A stretch of DNA of 64,000 bases from Tipula vernalis (taxonomy: Eukaryota > Arthropoda > Insecta > Diptera > Tipulidae), in NCBI GenBank assembly GCA_958295665.1, contig OY282560.1, forward strand, positions 258,549,368 to 258,613,367. Direction: 5' to 3'. Below the pieces are notes generated by a model. The model was not told the origin of the DNA and did not search any database. It saw only the letters and a program-made list of their open reading frames with translations. Within the stretch, counting starts at the first letter, position 1, and the number at the start of each line of letters is the position of its first letter. The position numbers were made by a program, and so were the translations under genes. Of the stretch, positions 1 to 10,942 are shown piece after piece.

Positions 1-1600
1 GCAACACAATTTCTAAACTGTACATCCGTTGAATATTTCAAATTTCTGGAAACTGAATCAAATTTTTAGGGAATAAAATCAAAATTAACCCATTAATTCC
101 AAATATTTACTTCTTAATTCATAGGATTTAACTTATATAAATCAAAACCACGGCATCCGATTACAACGTAGATTACAACTTTTACTGAAATTTCAGTAAA
201 TATTTTTGTTATTAACATACAATAAATTTGTTAGAACCAAACAACACAATTTCTAAACTACACGTCGTTGGATGCTTGATGTTTCCGGAAATCTGGTCAG
301 GTTTCTCAGGTGTATCTAAACTAAAACAAATTAATCGATTATTCTATTATGACATCTTATTTAATAACCAACTGTGTTCGTTTCCCATTCTATCAAATCC
401 AAATCTTAATTTACTTCAGAATTAATTATTAATTTAAAAATCAGCATATAACTCGCTAGAAATAAATTAAACTAGGCATCTAAATTGCAAGGACAGCGAA
501 TTAATCACCAAATTTGACAAGCCTTATAATAATATGCTGCACGGATTATAAATTGTATCTTAGGTATTCCAGCATAACAATAAAAATAAAGCAGCTTTAA
601 TCTTTTACGGGTTACAGACATCTAAGTAGTCAATAGTGTAACATCAAGCTGAGTTGCCTCAGCCCAACCTTACTAAGAATTTGTCTCCTGATTTCTACAC
701 ACGCAGCAGTTCAAAAAACAACAATTTCTACCCCACTGCTGCTTCTTCTAGTTGATCACAATTCAATTATTTTCACACTGATTCCCATTCAGTGATTTTA
801 GGCTATTTTTATACCAAATTTGGTGGCCTAAAAATCACTGAAGCAGACGCCTGTGAAGTTTACCCTAAGTTAGAACCAAACCAATAAAAACAAAAACCAT
901 AGAATATGTTTTTATGACGTTTTTGAGTAAAACAAAAGGTGGCTAAAAAAAAATTTGCTGCTGTTTGAAACTGTAAACGAACTTGCTCGATATTTCATTT
1001 AAAAATCCAAATCTGCCATTTTATAGAGAATTTAGAAACCTTGCAAAATGGTACTAGGAAAATTTCTGTGCGGCCACTCCTTGTCGAATTATTGAAGTTT
1101 TAGAGAAAAGTATCAAAAAGCGAATACACGTTAACAAGTACATCGATTGATCTTGTAAACTAAGCACACTACGATAAAATTTTGAGTCACATTTTGATAT
1201 TAGGCGTAATTTTGGTGATCCAAAATCAAGAAGAAAATATGTTTTTACAGTGAAAAAAGTTTTTTTTTCAGACAGATCCAGTGAACCGCAATCGTGCACG
1301 CCAGTAGATAAAATTTTCAAAACAGCTTCCATGGGGCGACTAAAAACCCCTATAAAAAATCATTTAAAAAAATATGTAATAATTGTTTCTTGAATTCAAA
1401 GACTTAAAATATATGTCAGAAAAATTACGGGCTCAAACATGTCTTTTTATTAATTTACCAGTCCCATAAAAATTATTAAAATTTTCGACCGAGAAAGTGT
1501 AACGTTGTATAGTCTTGATTGTTCATCGGGATCGTGTTGGATCCGTTTATTAAAACATTGAAAGTCGATGAGTAATTTCATGATTTTTGAGTTATTTAAT
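1..1600. other. AT-rich stretch without a recognisable gene
   Basis: No convincing coding sequence. Two diverged direct copies sharing acacaatttctaaact begin near positions 5 and 243, each followed by a similar stretch ending in a ggaaa-containing block, so an old ~237-bp duplication is likely. A short imperfect hairpin (agtgattttaggc at 791-803 against gcctaaaaatcact at 826-839) is also visible. The minus-strand reading frame at 1054-1332 has no family resemblance that I can name. Confidence 0.5.
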
Positions 1601-1678
1601 TTTTGGTGTGCGTGTATTAGTTAAAAAAAAAGGAAAATATCCATTTTTTATTTTTTTTTATAGAGGGTGCATTTTTTT

Positions 1679-3300
1679 TTACAGGATGGCTCCAAAGTCT
1701 CGCAAAAGGATGGGAAACTTCAAATTTAATGTGCATGCCGATTTACTGAAATTAAGGTTTTCATATAGATAACAAGGAGTTCGCTTCTGAATCAAACTAA
1801 ACATGAAACATAATGCTGATAATTCTAGATATTTATTGAAAGTCATGTTAAATATTTGTTTCGACAGAGCAGTAAATAGGTTCACCAATACGTTTCAAAA
1901 ATATGTTCCTCGCACACGCATTGAAAGCAACAGTTAACCATTTCAAGAATTTTTTGGAACATTTCAGATATATTGGAGCACAGTATGATATTAAAGGACC
2001 AACTAGAGTTCGAATAATGTGACGTTTTACATCACTTAAAATAAATATTGCTGTGCTCCAAAGTTTACTTAAAATCCCGTATATTTTACTGCAAAGATTA
2101 TTTACAAGCACAGACCAGTCCAATGTATTATCTATGAACAAACCTAAGCTTTTGACTTGGTCGTAGAAATCGATTCTTTGATTATCAATTACCAGATGAA
2201 TAGACGGTATAATTAATTGCTTTTTATTCGAAAGGATAATAGCTTGAGATTTACTTGGGTTAATTTGGAGTTTATTTACGGTTGACCAATCAAGTACTTT
2301 GGATAAAGTAACATTCAGATTATGTACTACATTATCAACAGAGTCGAATTCTCCAAAAGAATACAATTGCAAATCATCAGCATAAAGATGATAGTAAGAA
2401 TTAATAGTTTTTTGAACGACCTTGCTTATTTCATTTATGTAAAGAGAGAACAATATTGGACCCAAAATTGAAGCTTGAGGAACTCCAGAAGTAATACAGA
2501 TAGTTTTACTAAAATTTTCATAATATTTTACTGATTGCTGCCTTAAATGTAAATAAGAAAATACTAATTGACAAGCGCATTTAGAAAAGTTATACTCTTT
2601 ACATAGCTTCATCACTAAGGTTATTTGGTAAACTTTATCAAACGCCTTAGAAAAATCTAAAAGAACTAGAATACTAAATTTACCATCTTCTACATTACTA
2701 GTAATGTCGCCCACAACTTTTAAAAGTGCTGTAGTAGTGCTATGATTCGCTCGAAAACCAGAATGATATTTGTTTAATAAGTTATACTTTGTTAAATGAC
2801 CGTTTATTTGCTATTGAATCATTTTTCAAACAGTTTTGGATAACACCGGTAAAATGCTAATTGGGCGAAAATCGTTCACAGTAACTGGGGCATGTGTTTT
2901 AGGAACAGGTGTAACTACGGCTATTTTCCACGTATCTGGAATGACAGATTTAGTAAGTGCTGAATTTATTAGATAGGTTAAATGGGCCAAAATTATTGGC
3001 ATTAAAAGTTTAATAACAATAAGTGGAATGCCACAGCACCAGCCGGGCCGGATTTAATTCTATCAAAATGAAGAGAAACTTCATCATTAGAAACATTATG
3101 AAAACAGAAAGCATTTTCAGAAATATATTGCAACGTATTAAAATTCAACTTATTATTATTTGCAAGGAAAACCGAACCAAAATATTCATTAAACTCTGCT
3201 GGAGTTATATTAGATTTCGAATCAGCACAAGGAGAATGAATATAAGCCCTAAAATTTTTCAGAATAATTTACATAGGATGTTTTTGTTATAACGATCATT
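1679..3300 (-). pseudogene. LINE reverse transcriptase remnant
   Basis: The main open part is 1848-2714. In order it shows the finger/palm block LLDFSKAFDKV, the SGVPQASILGPILFSLYINE block and the catalytic YADD box (YHLYADDLQLY), followed by thumb-like sequence. These define a retrotransposon reverse transcriptase, which copies the LINE RNA at the nicked target. Upstream, around 2715-2760, the same frame continues with a GFRANHSTT-like block, so the domain starts before the first methionine of the open stretch. At the C-terminus the family-typical segment (FNKYLELSALCFM, KRTPCYLYENL) lies in another minus frame at 1679-1888, so a frameshift separates it. Non-functional copy. Confidence 0.85.
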
Positions 3301-3335
3301 GAAAAATTGGCGTTTTATAGACTTAATCATATTAT

Positions 3336-4330
3336 TTACTTTATTTGTAACTCTGATATATTCTGACCGATTGAATTCAGTTTTATTTTGTTTCCAGTTC
3401 TCGTAAAAAAAATCGCGAATATTTCGGTACCTGAGAATTTCGTTACAAAAAAGTTAATCTCATTTAATGGAAGTTTCACTAAGTACTTCCGAAGCGGTGC
3501 AAAAATGTTAAGTAAATCCAATAAAAAAGCATTAAAAATTGAAAGTTGCTCATTTACATCGCATAACGAATAAAGACTGTTACAGTCTAAAGAGCTGGCA
3601 GTCATAAATAAAGCATACCTGTCAATATTACGAAAGTTTCTTACAAAATTAAATTGCGTGTTTACCTTATAATTCCCACTATAAAACGCATAGGAACCAT
3701 AAATCAAATCGTGAGTAGTATCAATTTCGGGGGCCGAGATTTGCGTGAAAGTACCAAAATTGGCAGGATAATTAGCAAACGCTAAATCATTTAAGGTAGC
3801 TTTGCCTATGAAATTAGTGGCCTCTTTTGAAATTAAGTTAAGACCAAAAAACGACATTAATGATTTGAATTTTTGGGCCTTTGGTTTAGTACTAAGATAA
3901 TTACAATTAAAGTCCCCAACAAGTATTACTTCACTGAATTTAGACATAATGTCATCCAAGATAATTTCAAGATCATTGATAAATTCTATTTCGGGTATTA
4001 TATTGATTACGAATTTCTATGAACATAACATCAATTTGGGAATTAAACACATTACTAAATACATTTTTTGGATTCAATTTTTTCTAACTTAAATAGTGAC
4101 ACCACCACCTCGCCCATCCGCACGGTCTTTACGAAGTAACGTAAAACCATCAAGCTGACAGCACTGGTGAGTGTTTGGTTTTAAACCAAGTTTCAGACAC
4201 AATTAAATTAGTTTAAATTCATCGAAGTTAGCAACCGGACTACCAGGATTTAGATGGCAAAAGTTGAATGCAAAATCATTTTTGGGGAGCAACGACTTCA
4301 AGACAATGCTGCTCATGTCCAAAGAGGTTA
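3336..4330 (-). pseudogene. LINE AP-endonuclease remnant
   Basis: The open part 3336-3959 contains VILVGDFNCNYLS, the metal-binding GDFN box of AP-type LINE endonucleases, and a distal block (DLIYGSYAF). Further upstream on the same strand, up to about 4330, broken frames give CHLNPGS, a LKLGLKPN block and RKDRADGRGGGVTI, which match the usual N-terminal run of this enzyme (HFNAxS, SETWLKP and GGGVAIY boxes). The protein would nick target DNA to prime reverse transcription. Stops interrupt it, including in the ETWLKP region, so it cannot be made as one protein. It belongs with the downstream RT remnant. Confidence 0.75.
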
Positions 4331-4785
4331 TGTTATTGATATAGCTGTCATCTATCATTATAATTAGTTATTAGAAGACCACTACTACAATGAGATGAAA
4401 CCAGTGACACACGAATTTTAATAAATGATGAAGGAGAGGGTATGCAGAGTAAAAAATTGGGTAAATTATGCATTGTATAAACTTAACATAATAATAATAA
4501 AAACAAAATGAATTAAAGTAAATATAAAAAAATATGTAAACAATTTTAACCCTTATGTCTATTTTAGGTTACCCGCGTAACCTTTTCGACTTTAATCGAT
4601 AAAATTTCTATTTTATCAATGAAATTTTGGCTCTAGGGGCTAGAAATACATTTTTAAGTGATATTCTAATAAATCTGATAAAATACTGCGTAAAAACAAT
4701 GGTAAACTATTTAATAAAAACATTCAACTAAATTTCTAACTCCAGCAAAAAAAAAATAATAATAATTAGAATAGAAAACCGAACA

Positions 4786-5105
4786 AACGGCACAGTGGTT
4801 AAAGCTGCGGCGATTGGATCGGGAGGTACCGGGTTCGAATCCCGATAGGGGCGGGATGCAAAAGGGATTTTTGATCATCTGATTACGATCGGTGATGAAG
4901 ATGAACACATCTATGACCCCCTGTTGATAGTGCAGAATCCATGGGCCGACCCACCTTTCATATCAGCACTATAGGTTGGCATGAAGCAATGCAATGTGCA
5001 GGTGCTTTATACAGAAACGGGTCTATAGCTATTCGTCCTCGATTTGGCTTAACTACGTAAGGTAAGACGGTAAAAGGAAACTGCGAAAGAGTTCGGAGTA
5101 AACAA
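4786..5105 (+). mobile_element. tRNA-derived SINE-like element
   Basis: An RNA polymerase III type 2 promoter is visible. A box A match, cggcacagtgg, lies at 4788-4798 (10 of 11 to TRGCNNARYGG). A perfect box B, ggttcgaatcc, lies at 4832-4842, with a near-paired T-arm around it. The head resembles a tRNA, but no closed acceptor stem is seen and about 250 bp of non-tRNA sequence follows, which is the layout of a tRNA-derived SINE rather than a functional tRNA. The 3' limit is a guess from where the GC-richer body gives way to AT-rich DNA. It sits between the ORF1 and endonuclease parts of the decayed LINE. Confidence 0.6.
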
Positions 5106-5585
5106 GTAAATATTAAACAAGAATTTAAACAAAGCTTTACTTTTTTCCTCGTAATTCTAGCAGATGTTGCGGGTGCGGGTTTATTTGCACCAATGTTAAT
5201 TGTGCTGATGTTTGTATTAACATCAATGTTCGGAGATGTTAAAGCCGTGTTTACATCAATAGAAGTGACGGTATTTAAATTAATTGCAGAATTATATTGC
5301 TTGATATTATATTTTCCATCCGCTTAGCTTTAATTGCTGCTTGCAGATTCAAATAACTATATTTCGTTAAATACTGATTACAGTATATTCATGTGTTCAT
5401 TTCCAAACCAATTAGACTTAGCGATAAATTTTTAAAAGATAAATAATTCTTTAAAAAAACATCACTTTTAACCGTACCAAAATAAAACGAACAAAAATTT
5501 GTATTGGTTTTTTAGATATGGCATCACTGAGCAATAATTTCGGCGATTTCATCCAATATATTATGCAATCAACAGCTTCAATTCT

Positions 5586-5900
5586 TTATTCAAAATTTAT
5601 TACATTTGAGATTTTAGAAAATATGTTTTCAACAGATTCATTGGCGATTAACGGAATGCCTGGTATGACGATAGTCCCAGATAGTTGTTTACGTTCAATA
5701 ACATCAAATTTGGCGTCGAACAGTTTCATTTTAGAGTGAAATGTTTGCAAATTATCTATTAATTTTAAAACTTCAGACATAATTTCACTTTTAGTAGAGT
5801 TTAGACAAATTTTCAAATCAGATTTCGCTTTATTTAATCCCGTTTTTAAATGCACAATATCTTTTTTAAGGTTCTCGATATTTGCAGAAAAAATTTTCAT
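5586..5900 (-). pseudogene. LINE ORF1 fragment (coiled coil plus RNA-binding-like block)
   Basis: A 104-codon minus-strand frame. The first ~65 residues are lysine- and glutamate-rich with regular hydrophobics (NIENLKKDIVHLKTGLNKA), consistent with a coiled coil. It then runs into VIERKQLSGTIVIPGIPL, which resembles the E-R-x-S-R-x-N-N-hydrophobic-x-GIP block that opens the RRM-like domain of ORF1 proteins in many insect LINEs. Such proteins bind the element RNA. The frame ends at 5586, so only part of ORF1 survives. It lies upstream of the endonuclease and RT remnants on the same strand, as expected for ORF1. Confidence 0.6.
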
Positions 5901-6249
5901 TTAGTAAATCAGCAGCCATAATGATATTTTGTATCTATTTTTACACAAAACTTTATCACTTACATAAAGCAATTACACAGTACGTAGTCTAATGAAATAC
6001 TATTTATTATAAATAAACCCACTTATATTAACACAAAGTGCACAGTTTTATATAGAATAATTTAATATAATTAATTAATTTGCGGACCGAAATAAAACAT
6101 GTCTACACTCAAATCGCCATTTTGATTCGACATTTAATCAAAATTCAATATTTTCGACCCGAAATATAACGGTAAAATATTAAATGAGGAATTAAACTAC
6201 AATCATTTGTTTTTTTTAAATTTTGTTTGCTCCAACCACACTAATTTAA

Positions 6250-7265
6250 ATATCGATAGTTTCCCTCTCATAATACAATTTATGATGTAAGTCCACATCT
6301 CTTTGTTTCACATTACAAATGCAGCTCTAAATTTATTTTTTCCTAAAATTACTTAAGGAAATATATTCATATGTAATGAGAAAATTAATGGTTACTCCGG
6401 GGTCCCAGCCAATTACCAACATAATTAATCTATTACTAAGACCATTTGAACAAAACTAAGGATGCGGAGGGTAAATACACTAAAATTGGGTAAATATAAA
6501 CGGAGAGTAAACGAAATAAAAACGGTAAATATTTGTGAATAGATTTTCAATTATTTATTGTTATACCAACTGAGTTGGTGTTGCTCCTAGCTTATAACAG
6601 ACGAATTTATGCTATAAAACATCTAAACATTTATTTTTAATTAGACTCGGTTGCAAACGTTTTACTTTTGACTTACACGTTTGTATGAATTTCTAACATA
6701 ACGAACACAACTTCAAATTTTGAATGGTCTGTTAGGCTGGAGAAAACCAAAATTCAATGGATGAACGTATAAAGATTAAATGTTTGAAATATAGTACAAC
6801 ACAACACTAACACAAATCAAAAATCGTGAAGTTCAAATTTCCGAAATTTTTGACGTTTTAAACTGAAGTCGTTGATTTACACAATTTACCTAGCAAACCT
6901 AGCGTACGAGTATATAGATATGGAACTCGATAAAATATATATTTGCCGTGTGGAGCATTATGAAAACAATTTATTCAGTGTTTTATTCAGCATTCTTTTC
7001 ACTTGGACAATGAGAATCGGGTGTTGCGTGAAATTATACAAATGAAAAAGAGATGGTGGAAACGAAATGAAAATTTTTTTCATTCTATTTGTTCTTAGAA
7101 GAAGAATTGACCCCTATGACACTATTCTGGTTTTCCCAGCGAATTGGGAATTAATTGATTTATTGTGATTTTTTAGGGTATTTTGGTATGATTTTTGCCA
7201 AAGTAAGCCAGTTAAACAGATCCATCGTATGTCAACAGAAACCGAAGCACCCAGTAGCAAGAAAT
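6250..7265. other. AT-rich DNA, no gene seen
   Basis: No open frame longer than about 60 codons with family resemblance and no clear repeat structure was found here. Confidence 0.4.
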
Positions 7266-7532
7266 CTAAAATAAATGTTTGTATATTTTATTATTATTAT
7301 TATTATTATAAGTTAAGATAAATAATACATAACGAATTGTAATGCACAATTGGTTAAGTCTCGTGACCGATTTATATCGGTTCGTTGTAGGTGCTAACTG
7401 TGCATCCAGTATTTGTGATAATTTTGTAATGGTTTCTTTTGAAAACCTAAACCGTTCTCGGAGTTCAGAATCCGTATATTTAAACAGGACATCCGGACGC
7501 TCTGAATATTGGCGAAACCTTAGCATTTTCAA
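7266..7532 (-). pseudogene. PIF/Harbinger (HARBI1-like) transposase N-terminal fragment
   Basis: The 88-codon minus frame reads RPDVLFKYTDSELRERFRF followed by SKETITKLSQIL, matching the start of the HARBI1-like nuclease family (a FRERFRxSKETxxxL type block before the DDE domain). The match stops at a run of TTA repeats near 7285-7312 that is translated as asparagines, so the catalytic region is missing. It lies just outside the left end of the 7.5-kb transposon at 7917. This is a truncated remnant of a DNA transposon or a domesticated relative; no terminal repeats were found. Confidence 0.6.
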
Positions 7533-7916
7533 AGCTAATGTTAAAAAAAATCATCATCAGCTTCACTTTCGTTGGAATGCAGTGTGTAAACATTTTTAAA
7601 CATGTTCACCTTATTTTTTGTTTAATATTCCCGCACGTAACTTACAAATATTATATTTCTGTTTATGTAATTGATAAATGTATGAAATATTTTAATTAAC
7701 AGCGCTAATAGCAACTTAATTAATAGATAAATATTTATCAAGCCAATTTTCTCTAGTTAATTTATTTGGAGATTTATCAGACGGTTAAGTGTTGTGAAAA
7801 AAAATGTTTACTAATGGCCAGTTAAATCAACTTAACATAGTAGCATTGTTGTGAAATCGGGCATAAATCATGTTGGTACTAACGTTGTAATAATTTGCGT
7901 GCATCAGTGTGGATTA

Positions 7917-8400
7917 CACCCCAAGTAACATTGAAAAGTATTTTTAGCTTTTATAGCAAAATTTTGTCACTTTTTTGGTCACAGTGACCAGTTTCTGTGA
8001 CTAAATTGTCAATAGCTATTTTGCAATATATATGTGTCAGGAAAACATTTTCCTGACCAAAAATATAGCGTATTTGCTGATATAACAAAAAAGTATTTAT
8101 ACGGATAATTTAGCCAAAAGAAAAATAGTACAATAGTCACGACAACAGCTATTTTGCCTAACAGCAAATAAGCCATCATAAGAGTTATTATGCTATATTT
8201 TTGCTTATTTGCATTTTTGCGGGCAAATTAGCAAAGAATAAAAAAGTTGAATAGTCACCTTAGTAAAACGTTAGTCATAACAGCAAAATAGTCATCTAAA
8301 AAGATATTACGCTATATTATTGCTTTTGTGGCAACTAAGTAGCAAAAATGACTATATAGGACGTTGTTTGGAATAAATAATTTATATTTTTCAAGGTTGA
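7917..8400. repeat. Left terminal and subterminal repeats of the 7.5-kb transposon
   Basis: It begins CACCCCAAGTAACATT. It contains the palindrome ggtcacagtgacc and repeated short motifs of the type tagcaaaa, gcaaaatagtca and gcttatttgc in both orientations, up to about 8350. In CACTA-type elements subterminal arrays of this kind are transposase-binding sites; that role is inferred here. Confidence 0.6.
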
Positions 8401-8656
8401 GTTTAAAGTTAAATAATATAATTGCAAATATAAAATGGAGAACTACTTTCGCTCATTAAAAAAAATATAAATACTCTACCACATACTACAGAAATGTTAC
8501 AAAATTCCTAATTGAAACGCGGAAAGAAGTGAACGGTTGTGAAACAATGTAAGTCTATTATTATTTAAGAGCATTTATACAACATCTAATCTATTTTACA
8601 TTCCAAATTAATATTTGTTTATATGTGTTATAGGGTTTAAAACTCTCCAGAAAAAC

Positions 8657-10740
8657 ATGAAATTTTCCTCAATTGAAATTGTTCAGTCAAATTTGCCTTC
8701 GACGTCTGATTTGCCCTCGAACTTAAATGTGCCAAATTCAACTTCAAGTTCTACATTAATTGTTAATAACGTCTTGAAGATGAATAGCAATCTATCACCT
8801 ACAAACAATTTAATTCAAAGTGAAACTGTAGTGAAAGATTCTGATGATATAGAAATATTTGACCAATATTATTCAAACAATAGTGATTCTGAGGTAGATG
8901 AATTGACTGAAGATTACTTTATAACCAACGTAAGAAAATGGGCAATTGACAACAATATTTCACACTCTTCAGTAAAACAGCTTTGCTCGCTTTATAATCA
9001 ATGCTACGATAAACAAGTTTTGCAAAAATTACCAACAGATCCACGACTTTTGCTGTTTACTCCAACAAAAAAGTTAGACTTTGTGGAAATGAGTAATGGA
9101 TTATACTGGCATAATGGATTTGAAAATTGTTTACAATCCTATTTTCAAAACTTGGACGAAAACAAAATAATCAGTTGCAACTTTAACATCGATGGAATTC
9201 CTCTTTATAGAAGTTCCAAAGCTCAATTTTGGCCGATCCTTTTCACTATTCACGAAATCAATCATTTTATTCCAATGGTCATAGGAATTTACAGCGGATC
9301 TAATAAACCAGACGCAAAGTTATTTTTAAATTCCTTCGTCGATGAGCTGTCACCTCTTTTACAAAGTGGTTTAGTAATTAACGGGTACAAGATAATAATT
9401 AAAATTCGATGTTTTGTTTGTGATGCCCCGGCGAGAAGCATGATTAAAGGTATGTTTGGTTATTTTCTAACTCTAATTTATAAAAATTTGCTAATTTATA
9501 TTTGCAATAAATTAATTTGCAGGCACTGTATATTTTAATGCTTATTCTGGATGTCAAAAGTGCCAAGTAATTGGAGAGTATAATGGTAGACATATGAGTT
9601 ATCCACGAACTGATGCACGTCGTCGCACAGATGATTCGTTTCGTAAACAAAGTGATTCCGATCATCATAAAGAAGAAAGTGCTCTTCTTTCCTTACCAAT
9701 GGATATGGTTCAGGATGTTATTGTGTGTGATATGCTGCATCAATTACATGTGGGAATAATGAAAAGGCTATTGTTATGCTACACCGGACAAATAAAAACA
9801 CAAACAAAAGCGGAAAGTGGGATTCTAGAGCAATTGTACAGATCAATAATTTTTTAAACAATTGTAAAATGCCTTCTGATATCAATCGCGCTGTTAGAGG
9901 TTTGGATAATATTTCATTTTGGAAAGCCACGGAATTTCGTACATTTCTTCATTATATTGGGATTGTTGTTTTCCGTGTTCATTTAGATAATGAATCATAT
10001 GCAAATTTTCTCAACCTGTTTTGCGCAATTACAATTTGTTCTAACGAAAAATATATCAAAGATTATCTCGATATTGCAAATGTGCTTCTATTGCATTTTA
10101 TTGAAGTGTACATTAATATTTATGGCATAGATTCCATTTCATGTAATATGCATAATCTTTGCCATTTAACCGAAGAAGTATCTCGGTTTGGACCATTATC
10201 TACATTCAGTGCATACGCTTTTGAAAGTAAATTATACAAAATAAAAAATTTATTACGCAGTGGTGCTAGGCCATTAGCACAAGTGGCCCGCCGAATGGCA
10301 GAGATCGATAAATTACATGTTTATGAAAGTGAGAAAAATGCTAATATCCTTACCTTCGTGGTGCAATTAAAACCATATACCAACAGCTGCCAGATGCAAC
10401 TAAATTCTACAAAAAGATCGAAATAAGGGATGGATTATCTTTGGCAATTACAAAGGAAAATAAATGGTTTTTAACTAGTGCTGGTGATATTGTTGCAATG
10501 AAATATGCAATTGATATCAACAAGAAAATATATATACTGGGAAATTCGGTGCAATCAAAAGAAAATTTCTTCACAGAGCCGATGCATTCTTCGAGACTTG
10601 GTATATATATATCGGATGGTGCCATGAATATTGATGAACTCTATACTCCTGCGCAAGTAAAATCTAAATTTGTTTGCATTGAGTATGTATTAAACCTAAA
10701 AGAATGTTTTGTATTCATCCCATTGATACATACCATTTAA
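8657..10740 (+). pseudogene. Tnp2-like transposase, split gene with two frameshifts
   Basis: Exon structure read by eye: an untranslated exon ending at 8548 (donor gtaagt), acceptor at 8631-8633, coding from the ATG at 8657 to 9449 (donor gtatgt), then exon 9523-10740. Visible blocks in order: WAIDNNISHSSVKQL, FNIDGIPLYRSSKAQFWPI, IYSGSNKPDAKLFLNSFVDE, CFVCDAPARSMIKG, a C-x2-C segment (GCQKCQ), a RRRTDDSF block, DMLHQLHVGIMKRLLL and WKATEFRTFLHYIG. These are characteristic of a large family of insect and cnidarian DDE-type transposases related to Tnp2. The frame shifts near 9775-9800 (one base lost or two gained) and again near 10340-10380, so this copy should not give a full transposase. It is convergent with the DUF4806 gene. 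Confidence 0.75.
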
Positions 10741-10942
10741 TATTTAATTATTTTAGAACATTACTGATTCAACAACCATACTGATTTAAAAAAACATACT
10801 GGAAACATTTTATAAATATGTATATATTTAAGTTTTTTTGAAATAAAGAATTAGTTGAAAAGTAAAATTCATATAAAAATAAAAATAATTCATATAAAAA
10901 TAATAATAATTCAATATATATATATATATCATAAAAGCTCAA

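Larger units (their letters stand above)
1650..5900 (-). mobile_element. Degenerate non-LTR retrotransposon (CR1/jockey-like LINE), minus strand
   Basis: Reading the minus strand from about 5900 down to 1650 gives, in order, an ORF1-type coiled-coil protein, an AP-type endonuclease and a reverse transcriptase, the normal order of a two-ORF LINE. Each part is broken by frameshifts or stops, so the copy is dead. No poly(A) tail or target-site duplication was identified, so both outer edges are approximate and the 5' end may reach about 6250. A tRNA-like SINE lies between the ORF1 and endonuclease parts. The endonuclease opening (CHLNPGS) and the RT style (YADD box, SGVPQAS) resemble CR1- or jockey-type LINEs of insects; the exact clade is not settled. 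Confidence 0.8.

Noticed and set aside
1054..1332. 92-codon minus-strand frame
   Set aside because: No motif, no splice context and no neighbouring element; probably chance in AT-rich DNA.
4788..4860. Functional tRNA gene
   Set aside because: Both pol III boxes are present but no closed acceptor stem was found and a long non-tRNA body follows, so a SINE is the better reading.
5518..5739. 73-codon plus-strand frame opposite the LINE ORF1
   Set aside because: It is the complement of the ORF1 fragment on the minus strand, whose residue pattern is the meaningful one.
8549..8660. An ATG formed across the first splice junction of the transposase
   Set aside because: Joining 8548 to 8634 does create ATG, but it is followed by GTT and TAA; the ATG at 8657 is the better start.
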